From assembly GCF_035046485.1 (NCBI RefSeq), contig NC_085137.1, positions 501,104,536 to 501,168,535 of the forward strand: a stretch of DNA of 64,000 nt, read 5' to 3'. This stretch comes from Aedes albopictus. Its lineage: Eukaryota > Arthropoda > Insecta > Diptera > Culicidae. Each line of letters begins with the position of its first letter. Positions within the stretch are counted from its first letter, which is position 1. Under the pieces are notes generated by a model. It was given only the letters and a program-made list of their open reading frames with translations, searched no databases and was not told the origin of the DNA. The position numbers and the translations under genes were made by a program. Below are positions 42,296-53,682 of the stretch, piece by piece.

Positions 42296-43030
42296 ACACA
42301 GGGTTAAATAGTCGACAAGCAAAGAACTCAAGGAACAACATCTGTTTGACACTAATGAAAATTCGATCGAGTCAAACGGTGGAGTTTTATCACTTAGGTA
42401 TTTGCCTACAGGCTTTTTCTGGTGCGAAATCCTAGAGAACAGAAACTTTTGCAAGTAAAAATTTTGCAAGCTGGAATTCCTTACCTTATGTTATAAGGAA
42501 CTCCTGGAAAAATTGGTAGGCAAAAATCTGTGGGCAAGTTCCCTCAGCAATCCTTCCAAATTCCAATCAGAAATCACTGGAGATTCTGAAGGTGCCTAAA
42601 TAAGAATAAATTCTTGTAGAAATCTTATCAAAAAGTAAACAGGGATATCTATGTAAAGTAAAACAGGGATATCTTTGTGAATCCTAGAAGGAATTCATGG
42701 GGCTGTTTCATCATACACTCCTGGAGGAATCCTAGCAAACAGTGCAAAAGTAGTCTATTTTAAAAGAAGGAAAAATCTCAGAATAATAATGCCGTTTGGT
42801 GGTTTGATTGCTAATCAATTCTTTATCAAAGTGACTTAAAGGGACAAATCGTATATGACCGTAACAGTTCAACTGCCATAAACTTACTCAACAGTGCCAC
42901 TCAAAAGAAAAACCTTCGATAATAAGAAGGAAACATTTAGATATGCAGTAAATTTTAGCAGTTGGTCCGTAAAGAAAGCGGGACTTGCAAGAACAGCCTG
43001 CTATTACTAAAAGAAGGAAAAACCTGTGAT
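42296..43030. other. Unassigned; includes a short GAATTCC-type patch
   Basis: 42,480-42,740 has ggaattcc/ctcctggagg words of the minisatellite type. The rest holds no recognisable gene. Confidence 0.4.
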
Positions 43031-43034
43031 GGAG

Positions 43035-43445
43035 TGAATGAACGTTCGGCCTGATGTCCGATGATGTTGAGCTATTCTTCATTCGACTCTATGAACTTTG
43101 GCCTAATAACCGTCGGCCGTACACTTTTTCCTAGTTATGCAAAATTTTATATTTAATTTGTATAAGAACCTCCTCCATCCTCTGGAAGCACTCACAATAT
43201 CTCAGACATTTCATGCCTTCAAAAATGTCCACATGCCAAATTTAGTTCGTTTTGCACATAATGTAGACAATTTTGTTTCATTAGGGTGGTGAGGAAGTAC
43301 ACCTGTGTGACAATGCGGGAATGATGATCATTTTGCCTGATGGCATTTTGGTTCAATGACCATTCTGGCTAATGTCCATTCGGGATATTGTTTATTCGGC
43401 TGCATGACGTTCGGCCTAATGATATTTTGCCCTTTAATAAATAGA
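43035..43445. repeat. Degenerate ttcggcctaatg repeat
   Basis: Words such as gaacgttcggcctgatg, gaactttggcctaataacc, gttcggcctaatgatatttt and attttgcctgatggcatttt recur at 43,035-43,130 and 43,315-43,440, split by an unrelated stretch. It looks like the inner repeat of a transposon end. Confidence 0.55.
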
Positions 43446-43689
43446 TGGAAGGGAACTCACAATATTTTTGACATTTCCAGCCTTCAAAAACACCATATGC
43501 CAAATTTAGTTCCTTTTGATTTTTTTCACTGTTTTGTAACCGTTTGGTTACAAATTATTGATGTTTGTTTTGTATTTTATGTTGAGCGTCGGACCCTTCA
43601 CGTTTCTTGTGTAAATAAAGTAAGAAAATATCACAGAAGTGAAAGGGTCAAGTATTACTGTAACTGTGGTGTCCCTACAAATTATATAA
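43446..43689. other. Unassigned sequence
   Basis: The phrase ctcacaatatttttgacatt tcatgcc near 43,460 resembles 43,190-43,215, so it is probably repeat-derived. Confidence 0.35.
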
Positions 43690-43697
43690 CATGGCTG

Positions 43698-44190
43698 CAG
43701 AGATGGCATGCTCCTCAGAGTTTTATGTGAGAAGATAAAAAAATACACAATACACACAGCCTGTCAGATGAGAAAGAGTGCGTGTAAAGAATAATCTTCT
43801 GTGTGGTCCGACTGCACGCGCTCGGCATCGTTGCCGCGTCGCACTCGAAGGTGAGCGCAGGAAAGCAAGAGAAAGTACAGTCCAACACACAGCTCACACC
43901 GCAGCGCTGCGCTACTCTGTACTGCTGAGAGCATACAACTTACAGCTCAGACAGCGCAGATGTGTAGCACATTCCTCGAAATGAGCGAAGCTCACGCAGA
44001 AGAAGTTTGAGTTCTGCGACATCTCACGTAGCTGGTGTGGCAACTTACACATTCGCACTCTCACGCAAAGTTTTACGGCTGCGCGATGTGTGTTTGTTGC
44101 CGGTTCACATTCGTAGCAAAACAAAGCTGCGCACATTTTATTGAAGATGTGTACGCAGAGCTGTTTATCAGTGTATCTATGCCATCTCTG
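43698..44190. mobile_element. 493-bp hAT-type element, 8-bp TSD catggctg
   Basis: Ends cagagatggcat and atgccatctctg (12-bp perfect TIR); catggctg at 43,690-43,697 and 44,191-44,198. The TIR and the following gctcctcag are shared with the right end of the 3.18-kb element at 8,384-11,565, so this is a deletion derivative or relative. Confidence 0.9.
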
Positions 44191-44198
44191 CATGGCTG

Positions 44199-44560
44199 TA
44201 GAAATGAGCGGTAACGAAATAGCATATGACGGGAAAGGGAGATATTTGGAACCGTCAAAGATTTTGCGATATTTTCTTATTTATATATTTGAACGTCACA
44301 TATCAACTTGAATGGAGTGCAGGTTTACACCTTCTCTGCACCAGGTTCGGCTTAGATCATGTTGGTCCTTTCAACCTACCTTGCTTTTGCTTTATTTAAA
44401 GGAATATAGGTATAAAATATTTCAAAGTTTAATCTTTTACTGATTTGCACCATTCCACAGAAATTCTTTTTTATGAAAGCTCAAATCATGCGTAAGAAAA
44501 TCCCTCATGTCTTACCTAAACAAATTGAGTGAAGGATATCTTTTTTCCATTGCTCTTTGA
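44199..44560. other. Unassigned sequence
   Basis: A+T-rich, with no gene or repeat recognised. Confidence 0.4.
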
Positions 44561-46560
44561 ATTCTCAATGATATCCTACCAGAAGGTTCTGCAGAAGTTT
44601 TGCGAGAAATTTCTCCTTCAGGTTTTTTTCTGAGAATTTTTTGTAGAACAAACTGTTCCAATAATTGCTAGAAAAACTCCCATTGAAGAATACAGAGTTT
44701 GTAGAGGCATCCCTGGAGCAACCTCCAGCATATCTCGTGAAATATTTTATTCAACTGATTCCGAATATCATTTCGCAAGCAACACAGCCACAAAGATTTC
44801 CGCTTAGTTTGCTCTTCCGCTCAAGTCTTGTTATTGAACAGTTGTTCCCGTAGCGCGGACGACCCAACTCTAACGGCAGCTACGTTAAACCTTCGTATCA
44901 GTCTGGAATCATAGTGCAGCAGGTCGACCGCTCTTATGTCGCTTCATCGATCACTGCAATGAGCTCTACAGTAATTTCATGAGGTATCTCTAGAGAATAC
45001 CTGGAGGAATCACTGGCGGAATTTCTCGAGGAATCCTTAAGAAATCTCCAGAGCAACTCCTTAAGGAATCCCTGTAGAAATTTTCATTAGAAATTTCCAG
45101 AGGAATTTCTGGAGGAATTCCTGGAAACATTCTTGGAGGAATATCTGGATGAATTATTGGAGAAATCATCGGAGGAATTTCTGGAGGAATCTCTGGAAGA
45201 ATCTTTAGAGGAATTTCTGGTAAATACCTGGACCAATTCCTGAAGAAACTCCTGGAGGAAATGCTGGTGGGATTCCTGGAGGGATCCCTTGAACCAATTC
45301 CTTGAGAAATCTCTGGAGGAATCCTTAGAGGAATACGTGGAGGAGAAACTTCTGGAAAAAATCTTCAAAGAAACCCTGGAAGAATTCCCGGAGAAATCCC
45401 TGGAAAAACTCCTGGAGGAATGACTGAAGAAATTCTTGAAAGAATTTCAAATGGAATCCCTGGAGGATTTTGTGGATCAATTCTTGGGGTAATTCTTAGA
45501 GGTGTTCTTGATGGCAATCCTGGAGGAAATGCCTGGATGAAATCCAGAATTCCTGAGGTAAATTCTGCATGAATTCCTGAGTTAATATCTGCAGGAATTC
45601 CTGGTGGAATTCTTAAAGGTATTCCTGGAGGAGTCCCTGGAGGAATCTCTACAATCCCTGGAGAAGAATTCGTGAAGGAATTCCTACAGCAATTCCTAGA
45701 GGAACTCCTGAAGAAATGTCTGAAGGAGCTTCTGAAGGAATTCCAGTAGACATACCTGAGAGAATATCTGGGAAAATCTCTAGAGAAATTTCTTGAACTA
45801 TCTTCTAAGGAACTCCTGGAGGAATCTCTAGAGCAATCCCTAGAGGAATTTCTGAAAGATTTTCTTGAAGAATCATTGGAGAACTTTCAGGATTCTGGAG
45901 GAATTCTTGGACAAATCCCTGAAAGATTTCCTGGAGGAGTTCCTGGATGAACCCCTGGTGGAATCTCTAGAGGAATTGCTTGAGGTATATCTAGAGGAAT
46001 ATCTGGAGTAATTTCTAGAGGAATCTCTAGCGGACTTTATATAGGAATTCCTGGACGATTCCGTGTAGGAATTTTTAGACGAATCCCTGAAGGAATTCAC
46101 AGAGGTATCTAGGAACAACTCCTGAAGGAATTTCTGGAAGAATCCCAAGAAAAGTGCTTGAAGTCATTTTTTAAATACTCCCGAAAGTTGTTCCTGAAAA
46201 AATCACAGAAGGAATTCCCGGGTGAATTTCTGAAGAAACCCCATGAGGAATTCCTTAGGAAATCACAGGAGATTTTTATTAGCGAATTTCTGGAAAAAAA
46301 TCTGTAGAAATCGCTGGATCAAAAAATCTGAATAAATCCATGTCTGCAATAATTTCTAGACGAATTATTGGAGGAACAATTGAATGGACTCCTAAAGTTT
46401 TTTTTTTCACAAAATGTTTAAGGAATTTCTGGATCTAAAGATATTTAAATCCCCTCTTTAGGACAAATCCCCAAAGAAATGTCTTGTGTAATCCCTAGAT
46501 GCATTCTTGAAGGAATCTCTGGGAGAATCCAGTCATTTTGATTCTTCAAAACTGCAATCC
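44561..46560. repeat. Block of degenerate GGAATTCCTGGAGGAATC minisatellite
   Basis: From about 44,990 to 46,500 the DNA repeats ctggaggaatccctg, gaggaattcctgg and caggaggaatt. Minus-strand frames (45,087-45,368; 45,873-46,148) encode SSRNSSRDSSRN-like peptide, a direct readout of the repeat. The interval 44,650-44,990 is unrelated and unassigned. Confidence 0.75.
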
Positions 46561-46599
46561 AGATTTGCATATTCACATATCGGGCGACTATGCCGCTTG

Positions 46600-47430
46600 A
46601 AAGTCATTTCAAATCAGGTCCCCTGGGCCCCCACCAGAAAAAAAAAAATCATCCGGTTTTTCCGTGTCGTAAATTATCCTCAGAAACCTGCCGGTTGGTA
46701 GCAGCCCTCTCAAGCCAATTGCCCAGTCCTTCCGGGCATGTTTTCTCGGGACAAAGTCGGCACAGCACGGGAGTCAGAAACCACGGCCTTTCCTCGGTGG
46801 CTCTCGACGCCAACCTTACCAGCCATCATCGTTGTCGGCCCGCCGTTGTCTCACCGCCGTTTTTCTCGACCCATGCTGCCCGCTGCCAAGCGCCCGGCCA
46901 TTCCGGGACTGGTTCTTGGGTAGCTTGGGTCAGAAACCCCCGGCCTTTCCTCTGTGGCTCTCGGGGTCCACCTGGTCAGCCACCGCCGTATTTGCTCCAA
47001 CAATTGTATTGGCAATTCAAATTTGTCCATTGTCACTGGACTGCGGTCACTGGAGCACCGCACTCTAGATTGGTTTTGTTTGTGACCGTGTTGACCTTCT
47101 CTCTCAGCTCATTTCCGGTTCATTTCTTTGGGAGTCCTCCTTCCCTAGGATAGGATGTGACACCTGCAACTTCTCTGTCTAATTTCACAGCTTGCTGTCT
47201 TGTTTTTCCGCGTTGCTAAGATTATTGGTCCCCAAATTGGTCTCTTTTGGGCTGACTAGTTGTCGTATCCTATCCTAGCTCCTTCCCTGCTACCGGAAGA
47301 GTCTCACACTATGCTAAGAACCTTCCTCGGCCCCAAAAGTACCCACATACAAAGTTTCACGCCGATTGGTTCAGTAGTTTCCGAACGCATAGCGGTCAGA
47401 CAGACAGAAATTCATTTATATATATACTAG
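46600..47430 (+). mobile_element. 3' part of a non-LTR element ending in a tatatata tail
   Basis: A G+C-rich stretch with two similar phrases (ccacggcctttcctcggtgg and cccccggcctttcctctgtg). It ends ctatgctaagaaccttcctc, then agcggtcagacagacagaaa ttcatttatatatata. The final ~130 bp match the ends of the elements at 47,432 and 54,474-54,650, so it carries the conserved 3' end of one retroposon family. Confidence 0.6.
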
Positions 47431-47431
47431 C

Positions 47432-47642
47432 TGTCCCGGCAAACGTCGCACTGCCTGCCTACTGTGTTTTTTGACATGCAGCTCCATAGGGACGTCCCCG
47501 GCGAAGTCATCTGTATGGGAGCCCCCCGTTCCAGAGACCGGAGAGGTCCCGCACCAAGCTAAGAACCTTCCCCGGCCCCAAAAATACCGACATACAAAAT
47601 TTCACACCGATCGGTCCAGTAGTTTTAGAATCCATAGCGGTC

Positions 47643-47693
<51 letters not shown>

Positions 47694-47740
47694 AATTCAT
47701 TTTTATATATATAGATAGATAGATAGATATACTAGCTGAC
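47432..47740 (+). mobile_element. ~300-bp retroposon of the same 3'-end family
   Basis: Starts ctagctgtcccggcaaacgt and carries gggacgtccccggcgaagtc atctgtatgggagcccccc, ctaagaaccttccccgg and cacaccgatcggtccagtag. It ends in the microsatellite and tatatata. It provides the empty site for the foldback insertion in the related copy at 54 kb. Another copy starts at 47,741 (ctagctgacccggcaaacct). Confidence 0.7.
47642..47735. repeat. (CAGA)n then (TAGA)n microsatellite
   Basis: About 48 bp of cagacaga, then aaattcatttttatatatat, then tagatagata. The shorter cagacagacaga run at 54,596-54,630 is in the same place of a related element, so the array grew at a fixed site within the retroposon tail. 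Confidence 0.9.
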
Positions 47741-47759
47741 CCGGCAAACCTTGTATTGC

Positions 47760-48480
47760 CCTTTTTTATTGCTCCAAGAATTAATATCTCCTGAGAATTT
47801 TCCAAGGAATCATCCAAGAACTCATTCCAGGACTCCACCGGGAGTTCCTCCATATGTTTCTCTAGGGATGCTTCCGTGTATACCTCCAAAAATTATTTGA
47901 GGAATTGCTCCGGAGACTTCTCCATGAATTCCTCCAAGAATAACTGCAGGGATCCTAAAGAAAATCTAAAAAAAAACTCCAGAATGTTCTCCAAAGATTC
48001 CTCTAGGAATACCTCCATGCTTTCTTCAAGAATTCTTATAGAGATTCTTCTAGGAATTTCTCTGTGATTGATCCTCGATTTTTTATATTCCTTCAGGAAT
48101 TCTTATGAGTCTTCGTCAGGGATTCTTTAGGGATTAATCGATGAACTCCTCCATTAATTACTGGGGATTCCTCCAGTTATTTCTCCAGGCATGCCTCCGG
48201 GGATTCGTGCTGATTTTTTTTCCACAAATTACTACAGAAATTCTTCCTTGGATTTCTTCAAACACTCCATTAATTTCTCCGGGGATTTATCCAGGAAATC
48301 ATCCATAGATTCCATCAGATATTCCTCCAGATAAACCTTCACGAAGAACTGTAAGGATTCCTCCAGAGATTCTTCCAAGAATTACTCTAGGAACTTTTGC
48401 AGAAATTCCTGGAGGAAGTCTTGAATGAATCTCAAAAGCATTTCTTGGAGGAATATCGGCAGAAATTGCGGGATACGGCT
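47760..48480. repeat. Degenerate GAATTCC-type minisatellite, third block
   Basis: aattcctccaagaataact, cttctccatgaattcctcc and similar. Frames are low complexity only. Confidence 0.65.
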
Positions 48481-48524
48481 TGATGCTGAGTTACTGTGGG
48501 TAGAGGGCAACCGGAAGTATAAGC

Positions 48525-48787
48525 ACCGATGAACCGACGTGACAGCTACAGCAAACAAATTCAAATGTCTTGTCCCCGACGCTATTATAAAAAATAGCCG
48601 AACACTACCGCCACCTCTATAACGGTTCGTGTTGGCTTGCTAGCTTGACCACAAACCCCCGTGTTTTATATAGGAAAAGGTTCGCGTTGGTGCTGATTTG
48701 ACAGAAGCGATCGCTCGCTTCGCTGGTTGGCCGTTAAATTTAGGGGGCACAGTTTTGACTCACCACTGTCACGTCGGTTCGTCTGTG
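48525..48787. mobile_element. MITE with gaaccgacgtgacag ends
   Basis: Ends accgatgaaccgacgtgaca and tgtcacgtcggttcgtctgt are inverted with one or two mismatches. The flanks gtataagc (48,517-48,524) and gtatgagc (48,788-48,795) look like an 8-bp duplication with one change. Confidence 0.7.
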
Positions 48788-48795
48788 GTATGAGC

Positions 48796-49414
48796 GTCTT
48801 AAATAGTGCGAATTTCATTTGCATTAGCAAGCTACGGTACCTACGCTGGTTACACTATCTGTAAAAAGCCCTATTCGCAGCTACAATACGCATTTTCACT
48901 TCACGGGAAACCTCATTGTCACATGCTACAAGGTTCCAAGATAAACAAATTCTTCAACACATCCCCATCAATCACTAACTCGGCACTAACACCACTTGGT
49001 TTGCCTCTGTCTCTACCCGCTCTCATGTAGAGTTAATCGTCAAGCCTATCCTCGCTGTCACTCTCTTCAGAGGAGCATAAGCCGCTTCCTCTACTGCCCT
49101 CGAAATTTATCTAGCATCATCCGCGTAAAATACAAAATTTAGTAAGCATTTGCAGAAGAGAGAGTCGATGAAGAGAACTCTCTCATGTTACTTTCGCCCT
49201 TATTTAAACTCAATCTAAAATTTTTTTTCTTCAAAAATACATTCATACAAATTTAGGGAACAAAAAAATATTGACTTCGATGAAATGAAAATAAAAATGC
49301 AGTTCGAAGTAGGTATGTCTGTAGATATTTCTCAACGAATGCCCTTTCCCCGAAAGTCAGTTTCTCGAGTACCCCTTTACTCCGCTAAAAATATGTTGAT
49401 TAGGTACAAGCATA
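48796..49414. other. Unassigned sequence
   Basis: A 74-codon frame (48,806-49,030) has no domain. Nothing else recognised. Confidence 0.35.
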
Positions 49415-49423
49415 GGGTAAATC

Positions 49424-49828
49424 GGTTGTGCTACTTTTCCCCGAACGCCGGTTCCCCGAATGTCGTTTCCCCGAACGCCGATACCCCGAATGCCGTTACC
49501 CCGAATGACACTTTTCCCCGAATGACCCATTTCCCCGAATCACACCTTTCTTTATTTTATAGGCGGTTCTTTCAAGTTCTCTTGCTCCTCAGACCTGCTG
49601 AAACACTTCTGAATGAAGAATGGTAATATGCGTCCTTCTTTCCATTGCTGCTCGTTCTTTCTAGAACCAAATTGACCCTAACGACTTGTCAAATTGCGAT
49701 CGGTTAACTTTTTGAGCAACCTAGTCAACAGGATCACGAACATTTGGTGACAAGTGATCATTTCGAACAAAAATGTAATGTATATTATTTTCGGAGAAAC
49801 GGGTCATTCGGGGAAAAGTAGCACAATC
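49424..49828. mobile_element. 405-bp TIR element with 9-bp TSD gggtaaatc and internal 14-bp repeats
   Basis: Ends ggttgtgctacttttccccg and cggggaaaagtagcacaatc. gggtaaatc at 49,415-49,423 and 49,829-49,837. Just inside the left TIR is a tandem array (about 49,438-49,552) of ttccccgaatgccg-like 14-base units. A 9-bp duplication suggests a Mutator-like origin. No transposase. Confidence 0.8.
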
Positions 49829-49837
49829 GGGTAAATC

Positions 49838-50190
49838 ATATTGTATTCGAATCCTTCAGAAGAAATAGATTGGAAACCCCTGGTCAAGTACACCCACCCA
49901 GGATGCACCGGTCGGATGCTGCCTTCCTAATAACGACGCACGCGCTGCACTTGCATATGGACTTCTTTCACCTGTATCGAATGGATGAGATTCCAAGTCA
50001 GGAACTGACACACGTCACAAAAGTCAGTCATTTATTGGCAGTCAAAATTGGTCACACAATAGGGAGTTACTGATGCAATGCAATAGGCAGTAGGTAAGTT
50101 AGTAAAAAAAATCCGGCATTAGTAAAATCACACTAACCTCATAAAGCTACTAGAAAAAAAAAAGTTATTTTTAAAATGCACGATGTCTCC
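49838..50190 (-). other. Probable CENP-A 3' UTR and flank
   Basis: A minus-strand AATAAA (50,031-50,036) lies about 155 bp past the stop codon and is a reasonable poly(A) signal. The rest is unassigned. Confidence 0.4.
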
Positions 50191-50763
50191 TTACGGGCGC
50201 CATTTCTCCCGCAGATACAGGGCTAGCTTCATGTCCGGCACTCCCAGAGTAACCCGGCTTCGGTGCAGACAGCACCGGTACGAGTCTTCAAACACCTGCA
50301 CCATGTACATTTCGGCCGCTTCCTGAATGGCGCACAGGCACTCCGGGGTGATGCGAAAGTCTCGGTACATGTATTGCATGAGCACTTCCCGGATGACCCG
50401 GGCAAAAGGCAACTTCGGAATCAGCAGCTGCGTGGTCGATTGCAATCGGTGAATGTCCTGCAGAATTTGCACATCCTGCCGGCTGCGGTCGAATCGCGAC
50501 TCGGAAGCATTTCGGACGCGAATCGATGGCTGGTAGTCGTCGTCGCTGCTGTTGCTGGAAATTCGCGACTCGGAACGGGATCGTCTAGTTGCTCGTGGTG
50601 GTACCGAAACTTTTTGTTGCTTGGGTAGGCTCGGCGCCTTTGCTGGTTTTGCTGGCGGCTCAGGCGCTGCTTCTGCTGCTTTTTCCGCTGCCGCTTTGGG
50701 CTTCAATGTTGAGAGTTTTGCTGCAGTCACGTGTCGTTGAGGCGGACGAACTCGGCGAGGCAT
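50191..50763 (-). CDS. CENP-A: Centromeric histone H3 variant (CENP-A / CID)
   Basis: 190 residues, single exon. It replaces H3 in centromeric nucleosomes and specifies the kinetochore (family knowledge). Residues 1-100 are a basic, proline/alanine/serine-rich tail with no H3 N-tail similarity. The histone fold follows: ILQDIHRLQSTTQLLIPKLPFARVIREV aligns with the H3 alpha-N/alpha-1 region. AIQEAAEMYMVQVFEDSYRCCLHRSRVT aligns with alpha-2 and loop 2 ([27 protein letters not shown] in H3). DMKLALYLREKW aligns with alpha-3, and the protein ends WRP. The divergent fold and tail rule out canonical H3, and H3.3 is excluded for the same reason. An in-frame ATG exists upstream at 50,913, but the added peptide is hydrophobic and unlike a histone tail. 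I prefer MPRRVRPPQRH at 50,763. The gene sits alone among transposons. Confidence 0.93.
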   Translation of the reverse strand: MPRRVRPPQRHVTAAKLSTLKPKAAAEKAAEAAPEPPAKPAKAPSLPKQQKVSVPPRATRRSRSESRISSNSSDDDYQPSIRVRNASESRFDRSRQDVQILQDIHRLQSTTQLLIPKLPFARVIREVLMQYMYRDFRITPECLCAIQEAAEMYMVQVFEDSYRCCLHRSRVTLGVPDMKLALYLREKWRP

Positions 50764-51420
50764 TACTTCACAGTCTAGAATTTTTATATGATGAAATTGT
50801 ATGTAAAAACTACAACTTTTTATAAAATAAACTTGGTTAGCCGATTGAAGCTCTTTAAAAGCCGTTACGAAAACAAAAACAAAATGCACCGATGCGATGC
50901 GCTTTTTTGACAATTCAAATCGATGCCCTCAAAGGGAACGAAGTGAAATGGGCCGCATCTTGAGCGATTCTTCGACAAAATGCATGTGACCACTGTGGGA
51001 TTTTGGATAGGACAAAAAATATCGTTTAATGAATTCCTTAAATAAACTATTCGATTATTTCCTGCAATCGGCTTTTTAAGTGATGTTGAGATAATTCCAT
51101 ATTCTGAATCTTCACGCCAAACTGAGCCAAAATGCAAATTTTCATGAATTTACCTATTTAATTTGGAATTTGGAACCTATTTAAAAATCAATTTGAAGTG
51201 TGTATTGACCGTCCAGTTCCAAACTGTTCACGACCGTTCGAAACAGTCGGCATTTCAAACGGTCGGTGAAACAGTCGGTGTCGGATTTGACAGCAGAAGT
51301 GAGCGAGAAAGATTTCGCGCGCAAACGTGTTTTCAAAAACATTCAATTGGTGGAACAAGGACAGCTAACCGGTCGTCCTGATCAGCTGTTGCCGGCAGCC
51401 AAGCCACCAGCTTTTTGGCG
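50764..51420. other. CENP-A upstream region and unassigned sequence
   Basis: 51,190-51,290 repeats aaacagtcgg/aaacggtcgg words. A 64-codon frame (51,266-51,460) includes DLTAEVSEKDFARKRVFKNIQ but matches nothing I know. It could be an exon or a repeat. Confidence 0.35.
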
Positions 51421-51423
51421 CGG

Positions 51424-51474
51424 AAGTCGGGGGGTGTTCAGATGTAAACATTGCATCTGAACACCCCCCGACTT
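51424..51474. repeat. Perfect 21-bp stem hairpin
   Basis: aagtcggggggtgttcagat g and its reverse complement flank the 9-base loop taaacattg. No flanking arms were found, so it may be the remnant core of a hairpin MITE. Confidence 0.8.
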
Positions 51475-52420
51475 TATGACACTCAACAAATTTATGAAAA
51501 TTTTTATTTTCGCAATAAATGTTTTAAATGTTTTAAAGTGAGGTTTAATAAATGCAATTTATATTATATCCAGGATAATTGCTAATATTTGTTATTCTGA
51601 AGACCTGAAGACGTTAGAAATAATGATGTGCTTGAACAAACTTGCTGATTAATTGGTTTCTGTAGAATACATCGAGAATCCCCTCGATATTCGACGACTG
51701 TTCTAAACAGTTTCGCAAACAGTCGGGATAATCCAACTTTGAACTGAATACACAATATGGGAGCGATTTGTCGGATCACCCCTCGTCGGATTTTGTACTG
51801 GACGGAGCTGTCAAGTAGTTGCCCAGCTGTCAAAAGGTGATTTGAATAAATCTTTTTGAAATTAATTTTAGGCATCAAAACAAAGTTCTCAAAATCTGAA
51901 AAATATAAAATCATTATTTTTTTCTGAATTAAAAAACCCAATTTAGATAATCACGAGTAAAGTTGAGTTCACATATATGAACATATGTGAGTGGTCAGAG
52001 GCATCAAGCCCCACACATTGACCTACCCCCCCTCTCTCTGACTATGTATGATCATGCAGAAAATTGATTACAATTTCCATCAGAAATTTTATAAAAAAAA
52101 TCATCAGAAATTCCAACAGATTGTAGCTGAAAGTTTTTCTGCAATTCTTTCAGGCTTTTTAACTACAAATGACACTTTATCAAACAAGATTGGTGGATTC
52201 CAACCGGATAGAAAAGTTCGATTTCCACTCAATCTCTCACAAAAAATTTACCTATTTTCATTGATTGCATCATTGGTGTTAGCAGAGATAAGCAAAATGC
52301 ACAGTTGAAAATAGTGACTGGTGAAAAGTCACAAAATAATGACTTTGTACCAGGGCTACACTTCTTTTGAATTCCAAATTGACGATTCATTGTAATGGGC
52401 CACGAAAGATGGATGAGTTT
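51475..52420. other. Unassigned sequence
   Basis: gacgactgttctaaacagtt tcgcaaacagtcgg near 51,690 echoes 51,230-51,290 in inverse. No gene recognised. Confidence 0.35.
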
Positions 52421-52424
52421 GTTA

Positions 52425-52650
52425 CTCTAAAGAAAGTTTCTTTCTTGAATCGAGAATGGACATCGGAACGACCGGAGACAATACGGTTCTGGCTTTAAGG
52501 GCGCTTTTGATTCAGTTTCCATAGGAATATTGTCAGAAAAACTGCACAATAGTGGACTACCAGGAATCTTAAATAATTTCTTGTATAATTTGTTGTCAGA
52601 AAAACATATGAGCTTCAACCTCGGACAACTGACAACTTCCAGAATTGGGT
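52425..52650 (+). mobile_element. I-clade LINE, piece 1: reverse transcriptase motif A region
   Basis: The frame GFKGAFDSVSIGILSEKLHNSGLP and KHMSFNLGQLTTSRI (52,474-52,640) is RT palm sequence of I-clade elements with DIKGAFDSVS at motif A; here the first residue is G. The following piece is at 53,943. Confidence 0.75.
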
Positions 52651-52944
52651 TGTTTAGTGTTTAATGCAGTGTCTTAATTTGTAAAATTACAGTCATCCTC
52701 ATCGACGCCCAGTAGCTCCTGCATCGTAGATTTATTTTTGTTTTGATTATCGTCTGAACAATCCGTGTGCCACTCTGAAGTTCAAGCGATGAAACATTCT
52801 GGGTCTCGCTGTCTGCTGAATTTCAACCACCCACTGGTTTAATGAATATAATATTGCTATTTTCTATATAGACACATTTCTATATATAGCCTAATCGAAA
52901 GAGCTCATTTTTTTAGTTTAACGTGATTTTATTAGATTTCAATA
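52651..52944. other. Inserted, unassigned sequence between LINE pieces 1 and 2
   Basis: A+T-rich, with no domain. Part of the material that split the LINE. Confidence 0.35.
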
Positions 52945-53202
52945 CAGTAGACGTTCGATAACTGCAACATGTTTACGTTTCACTTAGCGAACGAAAATTC
53001 GATAACTGCAACGCCTGACAGTGTCAACAAGCCGTCAATTGACGTAAAATGAACGAAAAATTCATTCGACTGTTCATTAGGGCTAACATGGCGCACCATT
53101 TTGACGTTTGGCGGTGCGATAACTGCAAATTAGTTGCACTTACCGGACTTGCAGTTAAAAAGCATTGCAGTTAAACCGTTTGCACCGACCGAACGTCTAC
53201 TG
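52945..53202. mobile_element. 258-bp pogo-like MITE, TA duplication, copy 1
   Basis: Starts cagtagacgttcgataactg, ends cgaacgtctactg, TA on both sides (52,943-52,944 and 53,203-53,204). Repeated gataactgcaa and ttgcagttaa words. The TIR resembles pogo/Tigger ends (CAGTA...TTCG), from memory. Confidence 0.85.
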
Positions 53203-53204
53203 TA

Positions 53205-53675
53205 CCTTTGTTTTGATGGTTAAATTAACAGAACAGTAATTTTCGTGGATATAATGATAGTTCTGTGAATATTACGCAACTCACTATAACAATCCGTTTC
53301 CGACATTCTTAGCAAACTGCAGTAGAACCACTTGGTATGATACGGGACCTCGCAATACAGGCGACTGGCTCCGCCAAAGCTCCACTACTCAATGAGACAG
53401 CAACACACTCACTGTCTCGTCATGATGATTGCTGTCACCGATGCTTACTAGGGGAAGGGCACGCAAGGGGAATATCACTAATCATTATTCATACCCCACA
53501 AGTTCAATCGATAAAGTGACAGTTCGACCCGAGCAAAACAATTTTCCAATACAAACTTTAAATGCATTTTAAGAATACATAGTTCCCGGACTCCAAAAAA
53601 TAAGAAATTTTGGATTTCGGCAAATTTTTGGGCAAAGAATGATATTATGAAATAATCGGGATACCCCTAAAGAAC
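53205..53675. other. Unassigned sequence
   Basis: A 60-codon frame (53,337-53,519) has no domain. No repeat partner recognised. Confidence 0.35.
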
Positions 53676-53682
53676 CCAATTA

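Noticed and set aside
49438..49552. Possible CRISPR-like array
   Set aside because: The units are contiguous 14-bp tandem repeats without spacers, inside a eukaryotic transposon.
50764..50913. Longer CENP-A start at 50,913
   Set aside because: It adds 50 hydrophobic/aromatic residues unlike a histone tail. The MPRRVRPP start is typical.
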